Part shown: in pieces, positions 50,169-62,336 of the stretch | Numbering within the stretch: the first letter of the stretch is position 1 | Layout: every line of letters starts with the position of its first letter | The notes under the pieces: generated by a model | Told to the model about the DNA's origin: nothing | Seen by the model: only the letters and a program-made list of their open reading frames with translations | Database searches by the model: none | Source: Trichinella spiralis | Taxonomy: Eukaryota > Nematoda > Enoplea > Trichinellida > Trichinellidae | Reading direction: 5' to 3' | Length of the DNA stretch: 64,000 nt | Assembly: GCA_000181795.3 (NCBI GenBank) | Contig: CM012954.1 | Coordinates: forward strand, 10,641,848-10,705,847 | Program-made: the position numbers and the translations under genes

Positions 50169-51638
50169 ATGACCACTACTACCACAGTATTCGGTGCTTG
50201 TTACAGTGGAATTATATCCCAGTTATGCTCATTCAACATTTTGTTGCTTCTTGAAACTTTTCGGTTATGTTTGGCATTGGATCTCGGTAAGCATTTATTC
50301 TTATGTAATATAGAATTGCTTATTCATGTATTTTGTTTGCTTGTTTTAATTTTACTGATTGCTTTGAAAATTAAATTTTAACCATCAGAAGAATCTAGTG
50401 ATGACTTTATTTTATGCCTATATATATATATATATGTATATATAATAGTGCTCATATCTAGTACATCATACATGAAATCAAACTACAAATTGAATTGATT
50501 TAATAATTATTATTATTTGAGCAGACTAACTTGATTATAATTATGATTATGATTATTGTTGTTGGTTGTAGTAGTATGATTACTGATGATATATTGCATG
50601 GTTTGTTGTTCATTTTATTGTTTGTTGCAAGTTGGCAGCATATTTTGTTGCGTTTCGAGAGCTGGTGAAAGATAATATGTACAGGTCAGCGCCCTTTTTT
50701 AATGTCCGTCACGGTGGCCGCTGACTGTCCTACCGCATCCTTCTCTTTTCTTTTAATAACGAAAATTTTTAATTTTCTACTATTCAATTATGAAGTAAAA
50801 AATGTTAAAAAAGATCATGTTTTATAATTATATATGTATAATATTGTTGTTGTTGTTGTTGTTATTTTTGTGTTTATAAAAAATGTGAGTCTTGTTAAAA
50901 GTTGAAATGTTTATTTAGAAGGATATAGATTGTGTAATTTTTCAATTATTTCAATGAATTATTCCCAGTCGCTCATATTTGGTTTGATAAATTGCAGTTT
51001 GAATATTTCCCGTCCAGTGAATTCATTCCGCAATAAAAATAAAGCTGCATGGCATGTAAAATTTTGGCAATTGTTTGAGTTTGTCAATCAGTTAATTTTC
51101 GACTGTTAATTTTCTACTGAATTTCCACCTGCCGCACGCAGCAAATGCCCAGAAGAATAACAATTATTTATTCTATTTTGGCTTGGTTTCTTCTTTGAGT
51201 CGGTTCCTCCAAGTCTGCCTTACTCTATAATATTGTTCATGTCAGGTGCTTTGTCTTTGGCGTGGATAAAAGAAGCAATACCCCAAATTGAAGATCAAGA
51301 AGTGGTTGGAGAAAATGTGTTTCATTTTCTTCATATGTGTTATAATTTTGACTTAAATCTGCCACCATAAACGTAATAATTATTTTAACTGACACATTAC
51401 ATGTCTTTTATTTTTATGCTATTGTGCTATTGTTACTGCTGTTTTTTATTTTAAATTGTTTATAGTTTATCAAAATTTTCATTTTAATTTTCAGGTAGTT
51501 GTTATGATGCACTTGGTATGGAATCTGGTGCAATTTTGGACCAGGATATAAGTGCAAGTTCATCTTTTGATGAAGCTAGCGTTGGGGCCCAATACGCCAG
51601 GTGAGAGCGTCGTTTGTAATTTTATCATTTCATATATA

Positions 51639-51674
<36 letters not shown>

Positions 51675-51796
51675 TGTATATTATTGTTTTTTTCATTTCT
51701 ACTACATAACAGTTAGCTTTAGTTGCGTATCGTTGTTTTTCTTTTCTTTTCTTTATTGTTAAGGGCATTTTCATACGAGCTGATTAACTAAAATGG

Positions 51797-51839
<43 letters not shown>

Positions 51840-54800
51840 TACGATGGTGTTCTGATCGATCAACGCTTGCTTTCAGTGTATAATGCTTTCATCTTTAGTG
51901 AATGCTGTTGCACATGGCGCTAGCTATTGTGATTCACTTTTTCAGTTGCTGTTAAGCTATTAGTGTTAAAATTGGAAAAGTTTTCATTCCATTACGTGTT
52001 GCATTCATTGTAACTATAGTAGTAGTTAGTCTGCGCGCACACACCCACACTTACAATTTATAGTGGTGATTGTTTCCTATATATCTATATATATAATGTA
52101 TTATTGTTCTTTTGTTCAGAATTCGAATCGATAATGCAGGCGGGGCTTGGTGCCCGAGGACGCAGATTGACGAAACCCAATACGAGTATCTGGAAGTAAA
52201 CTTGCAGCAATTGCACGTTTTGACCGCCGTTGAAACTCAGGGAAGGTTCGGCGGCGGTCATGGCAAAGAATATCCTCTTCATTACATACTCGAATATTGG
52301 AGACCTGGTCGTGGTGGTCAATGGATGCGCTACAAAGATCAGCAACGAAATGAAGTTTGTATTATTTAAAATTTTAATCAAATTGCATGCAGTTCAGTCG
52401 ATGAAAGCGGCGAGAATGACAACAAGCAGTTCAGTTGTTGCTTTATGAATTTGAGAAATATTTTTCAAATATTTTCCTAAGGTTTTAAATATAATTTGAT
52501 AATGAAATAAATGCAGTAGTGGAAAAAGTGAAATGAGTTTTCTTTTATTTCAAATAGAAGCGAATTTGATGAATGAAATGGGATTAATCGCTGTTCTTGA
52601 TGCGTGATTTTATTTTTTCTTCTCACGAAACTATAATTATTTTATCAGTATTGGCTTTGTTTAAATTTTAATTTAAACAATTTTCATGATTGATAAAAAT
52701 GCATTCTTTATGAAGGGTTGGGTTTTATAATAATTTAATTTTTGTACTTGTGGATGTGCAAGCAAGCAAATACATTTCTTTTTCCTGTTGAACCGAATAA
52801 GAAGGGAGGCAAATCATTTTGTAAAAATCACGTTGTCACGTTTTTTCAACTATTGGCGGCTACTTTTTGATACTGCTATTTATGGCTAATCTGCATTCTT
52901 GATCAGAAGACAAAGCAGGACGAGGTTATGGTGACCCGGCAAGGGTGGCGCCAGTCAGCGGACTGATTGACCATCAATTATTATTACTGTATCTTTTCTT
53001 TGCAGAGGGCTAATTTGCCATCATTGACAAAAAAGCTTCATCATAACATCTCTTTCGCGTTTATTATTTTATTAATTAGCCTGATGAGATGTTTTCTGTT
53101 TAAATTTGTATTCAAAGAGCGAGAAGTCTTGCAGAATAATAGTTAGTTAGTTAGTTAGTTAGTTATCTTGATGAAATTCTGATACATCATGTACAAAAAA
53201 TGAGGACAACAGCCGTTTGCAGTTTGCCCATCATATTTTGTTATTTGTGAATACTTTTTATAGTCGTAATAAATGTCAATGGAGATTATGATAAAGAGAT
53301 TTCATTGAATGTGCTGTTACATGTAGATTAATTAATGCGTTTTGTTCGATCTATTTGATACAACTTGGTGCAATAAATTATTTTTTTATTCATTCTCTGC
53401 AATAAAAAAAAGAAATCTGTCACTATTGAAATATCACATGATTTAGCTCAGTGTTCAACGTTGATTTTTTTAAAATTTTGTTTCAGCTTATAAAGGCTAA
53501 TTTCGATACAAACACTGCCGTGAAGATTGTTTTGGATTCACCTGTTATTGCTTCCCGGGTACGCATCGTACCTTTTTCGAAATATCCCCGTACAGTATGC
53601 ATGCGATTGGAATTATACGGCTGCAAATATGAAGGTACGACAATTTTTGTTTCTTAATCCATGCGTACAACAAGTATGTGTGTGTGTGTGTGTGTGTGTT
53701 TTGTGAAACTGGGAAATAAGTTTATTTATCCCTTTTTCTCTATTGAGAATCTCCATTGCTGATGTGTATATACGTGCTTTTATGTATTTAAACCCATCGT
53801 GGGAATTTTCCTAAATTGATCTAAAGTTGTTTGCTTTGCAATTGTTGAAATATTACTTACTGATCGCACCAGTGTTTGTTTTGCTTACCGAAAGAGAGAG
53901 GTTGGTTGCTCTGGTGCCAGGCGCTTTGTTATTATACGTTGCTTATTTTTGGTCTGTTGATCAAATTGGAGATTGTTGGACACTTGGGCGGGCGACGCTT
54001 TTAATGTAAAATTTTTATGTACTGTAATTATTATTTTTGTTTTAGAAGGCGTTATTGCTTACTCTGTACCTCAGGGTGATTTGGATGAAAACGCAGATTT
54101 TACCGATAAAACTTACGACGGTGTACAAGATGCGAATGGTGTCCTTCAGCATGGTCTCGGACAATTGACCGATGGTCATATTGGTGGAGCTAATGATTTC
54201 ACTAACTTTGCCGATCCGTACAAATTCCCTTCTTCTTTTACTTATCAGTGGGTTGGCTGGAAAAGTTCCGGACCCGGTTCAACGGTTGAAATTGTCTTTT
54301 CATTCGATCAGCCGCGCAATTTCAGCGCCGTTTCTATCCACATTTCGGACGCCCATAATTCTTTTTCCCATTTGTCTGTTTTGTTCAGTTTTGATGGTAG
54401 ACGTTTTTTGGAAGTTCAAAACGAAGCACTTCGACCAGATCCAAACTCTTCAAGTGAGTCATTTTTTGCATTTATCTTTTTCTATTTTTGACAAAACACT
54501 GCTTGCTTGTTTGCAATATCTGCAGAACGTGCCTCCGGTTGGCTCGTTGTTCCCACACGTCCACGAGTAGCCCAGTTCGTCAAGCTCAGCTTTGAACTCT
54601 CCTCGAAAATGCTTTTCATAAGTGAAATTCAATTTGCATCAGGTAAGCAGATATACATATATTAATACTTTTCAATGCTACTGTTTTTACAAACAATTAA
54701 TTATTATATCAATTTTAATGTACTTGTTAATAAAATGGATGGAACAACACCAAGCTGTCTATTTCCCTAATAATAACTGGCAGCAGTTTTATTTACTTCT

Positions 54801-57728
54801 GTGATTAATGATGTTTCACTTTCTTTCTTCTGATGAGTGAATTTTCAAAATTGGTTCTTGTTAGCAAAGCTGTTCCAAATATTTGATACGTAATGTGCAA
54901 TAAAATTGTGTTGTTGTGACGAAATCTTGTGATATAGCTTTTTTTTATTCGTGCATTTCAAAATCTAATAATAGTCGTAGCTTACAAACGTTTCAAGTAA
55001 CGCGAAAATGGCAAGAAAACAAACGCAATGAAAATAACAAAAAATTCTTTTAGAATAGAATATTTTTGATTGCATATTTTTGTGTATCTTAAATATTATT
55101 TCTGATTTTTTTAGATTTATATTGTTGTATTAAGTATAAATTATTTATTTCTTTATATCTTTATGTTTTTTTAGATGTACTGGTTGAAAACGTAACCGAT
55201 CATGTGAAAATGTTTGCAAGCAATGGTCATTCGTCTGAATCTGGTAATGAAAATGTTATATTTCATTATACTATATTTTTATGATTATCACAATTTTAAA
55301 GATGAAATACTTTCTACTTTTGTAAAATTGTTTGTCATTTTTTGATAATGATGACATTTCGATAATATACAGTGTGAATTATGCGTTGTAGTGATTTAAA
55401 AAAATATATATGTATATATGTGTGTGTGTTGTAATTGAAGGGAAAGAATTTAAAGTTGACGAAACAGCAGTTAATAATTTTGTCGTTGCTCCAGTTGGTG
55501 CTCTGTCTGTGGAGTACATTTTCCTCATTGTGGGTGAGTTCGACTTGTACATTTCAGTTGTCAGTGGTGCACAAAATGCGAATGATATAATCTGATTAAA
55601 TTTTAGGCATATTCAGCGGCTGTTTTATATTTGTCGTTGTGATAGCTTTGTTAGCTGTACGACAGAGGCAGAGAAAATCGTCATCACCGGCATATTCAGG
55701 TTTGAAGTCACCCCAACGACCGGAACATATCATAGTCGATTTGAAGACTGGCCAGATGAAAGTGCTTTCTGACGAAGAATCATGGGCGCCGTTTTTTTGT
55801 CATGATAAAACGGCCAATATGCGCAGTAATTTTTATGTGATTGATTCTGAAAACTGTACTCTGAGCAAAGTTGTTGACTTCTCTCTTCCTGAAAAACAAG
55901 CGCTATCCCATCATCATCCATGTTATTCAATTGGTACGTTTCATTTCATTTTATTATTTATTCATTTATTTATTCAAATGTTTTAAATTGTTTAGAACCA
56001 GTTCAAAGTGAAAGTTTGTCAACGAGTCCATTGCTTCCAAACAAAAAAAAATCATCGTCCTCTGATGATTGCTCTTCACCATGTGCTGCATCGACCTGTG
56101 TACCACATAGTGAGAGTAGTATAAAGCCTGCAAAAGCGTGCAGTGCGACTGTTCCTCGACCAAACAGTTTTCACTCGGATTATGATAATCCTTCGTTGCA
56201 TTATGCATCTTCAGACGTGAAAGTGTTGGTCAGCTGTGATCCTAGGTTATTTTTTTCACAAAAACTTTTCAGAAACTTCCATTCCGATTGTGTGTGTGTA
56301 AGCTGTTAATTTTTAGACCTTACGGAGGCAAACAACTGGCAAATATTCCACGGCCCAGATTGGTACGGTTGAGTGATTTTAGAGTTTTAGAAAAGATTGG
56401 CGAAGGACAATACGGTGAAGTACATCTTTGTATGTGGTCAGAGGGCAGCGAAGATCATCAACTTGTTGCTGTGAAATGTCTGCGAACTGGAACCATTGAC
56501 AACGTGCGGTAATATAGTTGCTGCTTATTATTATTTCATATTTCTTGTAACTATATATTTTGAATACAGTTTAATTATTAATTTTTATCAAACAATAAAT
56601 CAGTCGAATGATAATTAAATAAATTGGTGATTTTTTTCAAATTATTACTGACAGCGTTTGTTGTATTTTAATATCAGTGGTTTCATTTTAGCGAGGCATT
56701 TCAACGGGAATTTGATGTACTTTCCAACTTGTCCGACCGTAATTTAGTTCATATTCTTGGCATTAACATGGAAGAAGATCCTTGGTTTATGGTTATGGAA
56801 TATTTATGTTACGGCAATTTGAATCATTTTCTTCGTTCCAGGGAGAAGAAATTGCTAAAGTAAGTAGTTAGCCGAATATTTTTAAATTTAGTAGTTTTTA
56901 AGTAAAAGTTATTTTTAAGTAAATTAAGTTTTTAAATTTAGTAAAAGTAAATTGCTTTCATTTTCAAAAAGAAATTTTTTATTTACAGTTATGGCACGCT
57001 TGTTTACATGGCTACTCAGATAGCCTCTGGGATGAAATATCTAGAAAATTTGAATTTCGTACATCGTGATTTAGCCACGCGCAATTGTTTGGTTGGTGAT
57101 CGGTATTTTGTCAAGATTGGTGATTTTGGCATGACACAGAGTGAATTTTCACGCGATTACGTTCAAATTGATGACAATTACGTTGTGCCGATACGATGGA
57201 TGCCTTGGGAAAGTTTGTTCAAGGTAATGTAATGAGCTTAGCTTGTAGTAGTAGTAAGTTATGATTATATATATTTATTTATCTATATGCTGTGCAATTT
57301 TTATAGAAAGAGTTTTCAACAAAATCGGATGTTTGGTCGTTTGCAGTATTGTTGTGGGAAATTTTAAACCGCGGTGCATCTTATCCATATGAGAATCTGA
57401 CTGATGAAGAAATTATTGAAAATGTCAGGCGGGTCTTTTATCAAGATGACAGAGCAGTGAGAAGAATTTTTGATTAATTATATTTTTTTACAGTTTTGGT
57501 ATTTTGCTTTGCTTTTGTTTCTTTTAGATTTATTTGCTTCAGCCTGCGATATGCTGCAAGGAGATGTATTCACTGATGCTGGAGTGCTGGCAACGAAACC
57601 CATCCAAAAGACCAACATTCCGTGAAATTCACTTGTTTTTACTGAGGAAGAATCTCGGTTATTCACCGCTTGCAAGTGAAACCATTACTTCTACCCAGCA
57701 GCCTTTTTTATACTGCCCATGCCAATGA
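50169..57728 (+). CDS. DDR: Discoidin domain receptor tyrosine kinase (DDR family)
   Basis: Fifteen phase-consistent exons: 50169–50286, 51495–51600, 52120–52354, 53487–53634, 54046–54453, 54526–54642, 55175–55243, 55441–55533, 55607–55933, 55996–56245, 56317–56508, 56692–56859, 56989–57223, 57307–57456 and 57528–57728, giving 938 aa. DDRs are collagen receptors. Order: signal peptide in exon 1; discoidin domain about 41–197 ([38 protein letters not shown]); discoidin-like domain about 205–395 ([22 protein letters not shown]); membrane helix about 424–448 ([20 protein letters not shown]); juxtamembrane about 449–640; kinase about 645–925. Kinase motifs: [14 protein letters not shown] (Lys677), HRDLATRN (Asp771), DFG (Asp789), PIRWMPWE. 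All catalytic residues are present, so it should be active. The activation loop has Tyr in [11 protein letters not shown]. The large 5' introns (1.2 kb and about 0.4–1.1 kb) are typical places for regulation. A 5' UTR acceptor ends at 50085. Confidence 0.96.
51632..51681 (+). repeat. (TA)n/(TATG)n microsatellite in a receptor intron
   Basis: An alternating TA run passes into about eight TATG units, 31 bp after the exon 2 splice donor. Confidence 0.9.
51799..51840 (+). repeat. (TTA)n microsatellite in a receptor intron
   Basis: About fourteen uninterrupted ATT/TTA units inside the intron between receptor exons 2 and 3. Confidence 0.9.
53141..53164 (+). repeat. (AGTT)n microsatellite in a receptor intron
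   Basis: Six perfect AGTT units in the intron between receptor exons 3 and 4. Confidence 0.9.
53676..53699 (+). repeat. (GT)n microsatellite in a receptor intron
   Basis: About twelve GT units shortly after the exon 4 splice donor. Confidence 0.9.
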
Positions 57729-57780
57729 AAAAGCCCTTTACATCTTCCCCAGTGACGTCTGTTATCTGCAATTACCATCA

Positions 57781-57863
57781 TATATTATATTATATTATAT
57801 TATATTATATTATATTATATTATATTATATTATATTATATTATATTATATTATATTATATTAT
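57781..57863 (+). repeat. Perfect (TATAT)n pentanucleotide array in the receptor 3' flank
   Basis: Sixteen to seventeen perfect copies of a 5-bp unit starting about 50 bp after the receptor stop codon, so probably in its 3' UTR. It is one of the longest perfect microsatellites in the window and a likely place for length polymorphism. Confidence 0.95.
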
Positions 57864-58048
57864 ATATAATATTTGTAATATGATTTAAAAAAAATATCTG
57901 TTTTATTTTTATGGTAGCCAAATGAAGTTTAATTATTTTTTGAAGTCAATTTTTCTAAATGAAATTTACTTTTGAATGCTCAACAACAACAATATCAGTA
58001 GTAAATAACACAGAATAACAAGAATAATGAACAACAATGTCAATAAGA

Positions 58049-58149
58049 AACAATGGAGAGTGAAGTGCATAATAAACAAAAGCAAATAGCAGATAATAAA
58101 ACAATGAAGAATAAAGTGAAAAATGAACCACAGCAAATAACAGATAATG
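58049..58149. repeat. Two-copy ~51-bp tandem duplication
   Basis: Two adjacent copies share AACAATG.AGA, AAGTG and AGCAAATA.CAGATAAT at a constant 51-bp offset (58049 and 58100), with scattered differences between them. The sequence is adenine-rich and non-coding. Confidence 0.7.
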
Positions 58150-58236
58150 GTAATAATATGTAATAATAATGTAATAATATAAAACCACCACTTGAAAGGC
58201 GCCATAAAATTGGTTCTGGCGTGAGGTCCATTAAAA

Positions 58237-58366
58237 CTTCAAGAAACTGCTCCAAAGTACGCCTGCCGCTGGTCTATTCACCCGTATACATCATAACCCA
58301 TCGTTGCTTTTCAGCGTACCTACTACTTATTTGTCTAATGGAACCAGCGGCAGAATTTCTTGAGAG
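58237..58366. repeat. Inverted repeat, possible hairpin
   Basis: CTGCCGCTGGT at 58263–58273 is perfectly inverted as ACCAGCGGCAG at 58343–58353. The outer arms also match imperfectly (TTCAAGAAA against TTTCTTGAG), with a loop of about 69 nt. It may be a foldback element or a structured RNA. Confidence 0.5.
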
Positions 58367-58802
58367 CAGCTGGTTAGCGTTTCCATTACGCCTCGTTCTT
58401 CTTTAAGAAAATGGAGTAGCCTGTACAATCCATGCTTAATTTCACCCGCTTTTTTGTTGAGCTGATTATGCCAGCCAGCCTTCCAAGTGGTTATTAGTCT
58501 GTATCATTCATACGCTACGATATGTACATTCCAAGGCGATAGTTTGTCATCGGTCATGCACTCTTGCCTAAAGTAATGACATTCAAATTTCTGACCGCAA
58601 ATTTAATTTTAATCCCTTGACTTGAACTCTGGGTCATTTATAACGCGAAAAGAAATGGTTTGCTTGTGGTGATATTACAATAATAATAAGGCAGTATGTT
58701 GAGACAATTTTGATTAACTTAGCATATATCTAATATTTATCATTACACTTTGTCTGCTTCAGGGATGGTCCAGTTCAAGTCAAATTTTGACTTCGTTTTC
58801 TT

Positions 58803-58855
58803 ATTGGTCGTTGAACGCGCTATTTTATTGGACCTTCGTGCAGTTGTCTTATTGG
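58803..58855 (-). promoter_or_regulatory. Three inverted CCAAT boxes with 24-bp spacing
   Basis: ATTGG (CCAAT on the minus strand) occurs at 58803, 58827 and 58851, each inside TTATTGG. Several phased CCAAT boxes are typical of NF-Y-bound promoters. No gene is recognised directly next to it on either side, so the target is unknown. Confidence 0.35.
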
Positions 58856-59014
58856 TTGATTGAAACAAGCTCATTATAATTCTCAAATAATAATTTTTAT
58901 TATTAATGTTACATCACTACTGTTAAAGTTACGTAATCCTAAGTGGAATATTCGAACCAATGAAATGAAAAAATATTGCAGCTAATTGCAACTGAAATCC
59001 AGAAATAGTTTTAA

Positions 59015-59122
59015 GTGACTCTTAGAGAGGGTCCTGACCTGGCCCGTTCGCTTAGGGATTTTTGAAAGGTCTTTTTCCCCTTGTGCCGCTTTCCCTCTCC
59101 TTTTCTAGGTGACCTAAGAGAC
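59015..59122. repeat. Imperfect inverted repeat
   Basis: GTGACTCTTAGAGAGGG at 59015–59031 pairs with CCCTCTCC at 59093–59100 and CTAAGAGAC at 59114–59122, with an unpaired insertion in the right arm. It could be a small transposable element end or a hairpin RNA. Confidence 0.4.
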
Positions 59123-62019
59123 AAAATAATGCTATTCATAAATCTTCATGTGTTTGTATGAAAAGTTTTGATGAAGAAAAACTTCATTTGTGCGCAATCG
59201 AACAGACATTTTCTGATAATCAGTATTTTCAAAAACGCAGTCTATTTCCTCCAACAAAGCTGTCAATAATTATATATGATGGCCAGGAATTGCTTCAGTG
59301 TAATATTATCTATTATTCAAAGAAAAAATTGTTTACATTAATCTTTGATTGCTGTTGTTTTTCCAGATTTATTTTTTGATTTATATATTATATCTTTGGT
59401 TTCCATTGTTCGGGTAAAATTAATTTTCTATTGCTATGTTAATTGTTGCCATTTGGTCACATTTCCTACATGTAATCTTTGATAGTTGTGCGATATATAC
59501 GAACCGTGAACGAAGAGATTGAATAGGATGAACTGATGTTATATCTTTTAAATGCAAAATATACGTTGCAGTTAGCTGAATGGACGGAACTGAACTTCTC
59601 TATAAATTCAGCCCTTTTCCCTTGAATTAAACGGCTTGATTTGTCACAGCCTAGTGGATGAATGCCTTGCAGTCGAATGCAAGTGCATTTTCAGTTTTCT
59701 AATCATACCAGAAGCTAATTCCGTAGTATTTTTACAGTGTACGCGGAATTTATTTACGCTCGGATATGTAAATTTTTACAGAAAATCAGTTGATCTAGCA
59801 AGAAAGATTCCACCGTTGACGGTACAATTGTCAAATATTTGTTAATTCATTAATTTAGCATTGGTCAGTGATTGGATGATTATTATTTATCGAAGATTTC
59901 CCTTATATAGGTCCATGACCATTAAATTACCTTAAATGGACGTAAGTAATCACATGTTGCATTTTTGAAAATCAAAGTTTTTGATACATCTAACGGTGAA
60001 AATTTCTCTTAATTCTAGATAGAAAATCGTTGGCATAACTTTTTTTTTGCGATAACAAAATATAAGTATACAATTCCTAAGTTAATTCACTTAAGCCCCA
60101 TGTTTAACTACTTTACATTTTCTCATTCTTAATGTGTATATTTCCAAGCACAATATTAAAAAGGATGTTTTACAATATATGGCAAACTGTAGAAATGTTT
60201 CTGCCTAGTTAGCTCTTCAATTGAAGACAAATTGATCTTTACAAATAATGTTTTTTAAACGCGTCACAGTTTTATATTTTATTTATTACAGAAGATTGAT
60301 TATCAGAAGTAATAAACTACTTTTTTAATTTCATTTCTTCATATTTATGCTTATTAACAACCCATAATATATGCACAGAAACTTTTCTGCTATTCATCAA
60401 ACGTCCATCAGAATCAGGCAAACATTATATATATAATACACAGTGCTTTTTACAGCATAAAACAAATGTGAACTGCATTACAATATGTACTGCGTGTGAA
60501 AATATACAATACAATAAATGTGTGAAAGGCCCTCTTCTAAATTTATGGAGATTTTCAATCTTAAAATTGAAAAAAATAGATTGTTTGTGATATCACAATA
60601 ATAATGTGGTATGTTAAGCCATTCTTTTTTACCTTTGTTTACAACCAGAATTTTTCAGTATAATTTTTTTGCTTGTGCGTAAAGCACCTCCCTTTGTGTA
60701 TTAGCTTATGTTTGTTCCGTGAGATACAAACTGAATTTCATCAATATTTATTCCCATCATTCAAAAGGACATCTCAAACCTACGACACAAAAAATAACAC
60801 AAGCTAGTGATGAACAGTGGGAAGTGATATAAAGGAAAATAGAGTTGAGAATCTTGAATTGTTCTTAGCAAATTAATTTTTTTCATTTTTGAATTGCATC
60901 ATTCTAACAAAAATATAGAAGCAACAATAAGATGTTATATGAACATGATTAATCTGGGTCATTCATTGTTTTTATAATTCGACACGTAATGACTTTTTTA
61001 GATAGCAACGCAGTTAGTTGCCGCCTCCATTGGCTTAATATTGAATAAAATTGTGCAGTAATTTTCACGAGGAAGCGTCACAATATCTAGTATGTGATGA
61101 TATTTGCGTTGACCATAGCAGGTCATGCAGTTCAAATACTCATAAACTGGTTAATAGCATCTTCAGTTCAATTTGACTCACACTTTTTGAATTAATGCAA
61201 AAAGTAGCTCTGCTACAGCAGAGAAATGTTTCACCAACCCAGAAACAACTGACCAACTTCTTTTACATACCAAGTTACAAGCTAATTTTGTACAGCTGCT
61301 GTTTTCTCCAGATCTATCACTAGCTTTCAGTGGGATAGCCGGTGTCTACTGGATACTGCACTCTACGTCGCAGAAGCTGCCATTGCAGTTCTAAGGGAAA
61401 AATTTAGCTGAGTTTGAGCATTGGCAGAGATTGTGTGAAATTGCTTCGATGCAGTGCGCAGGTACTGTGCATACAGAATAAAGAAAATGATAGCTTGGAT
61501 AGTAGATGAAAAGCCAATCCATGCTTCATACCTACCGAAAAGAATAGTTAGCAATATCCATAGGGCTAGGCAAAAGACTAGTGGAGAGATTACGATGATG
61601 GAGAGAATTTAAGCAGAAAACCAGAGTTGTTTTGCATTCTGTTGTTGCGTAGAATGATTTAAAAATGCAAAAGTCAGCTAAATCATAAGCGTTGATTTTG
61701 TTCTCAAATGTTCCCCATTTCCTTATCACTGAAATACAAATATTTCTGCTTGTATGTTCGTTCGTCAACGCAGTGTAGTAGTAGATTCAATTTGGTTTTT
61801 GAAAAATAAATTTTATACAATTTGCACAAAATGTATAAGCAAAGCTCAGTAGCGAGTAACGAAGCTCAAATTCTGTTGCAGCTAAATGGCAGTTTGACGA
61901 AGTCAAAGCGTCGGAGAGTGCTCAAAATGGTCAATGCAGAGGTAAACGAGTGAATGTTTCAGTTTTTCGTTCGCTGTTGAGCCATATTGATACCAATATT
62001 TGGACAATTGCTTCAAACG

Positions 62020-62336
62020 AATGCAATCGACATTGCAAGAAAGATGGGCATAAAGCAATGGTTGGCTGGAATCATTTACGCGTCGCCATATAATATAAAA
62101 TTTTGCATGATTTCCGGTGAAGCACCTAACAGGTAGAACCGAGTATAACTGAACTTAATGTACACGAATGCACAGAAGAAACTTCTGATCAAATTTTAAT
62201 CAAAGAATTGCTTTCAAAATCGAATGCCAACAAAGATGTGTTATCTGAAAAAGTTGAGGATCCCTTTAAGGAGAAATTGACTTATTCAGAAGCAATAACA
62301 ATCAAACATATTCGTTTCAAGAGCACTCTGATCTAG
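62020..62336 (+). pseudogene. pogo/Tigger-like (CENP-B type) DNA transposase relic, catalytic core missing
   Basis: From 62020 a 38-codon stretch reads AIDIARKMGIKQWLAG and then NIKFCMISGEAPNR. This matches the end of the second CENP-B/Tc5-type DNA-binding helix-turn-helix, in which ...NI.F..ISGEA is characteristic. From 62133, in another frame, 67 codons read ITELNVHECTEETSDQIL and later LTYSEAITIKHIRF. This resembles the acidic C-terminal tail of pogo/Tigger transposases. The whole DDE catalytic domain that should lie between is absent, so this is a deleted, non-autonomous or dead copy. The match is by memory of motif patterns only. Confidence 0.4.

Larger units (their letters stand above)
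57864..61849. other. Right-hand intergenic region
   Basis: About 4 kb between the receptor gene and the transposon relics. Besides the 51-bp duplication and two inverted repeats (58237–58366 and 59015–59122) it has three TTATTGG motifs spaced exactly 24 bp. The rest is AT-rich with short frames that match nothing I know. Confidence 0.5.
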
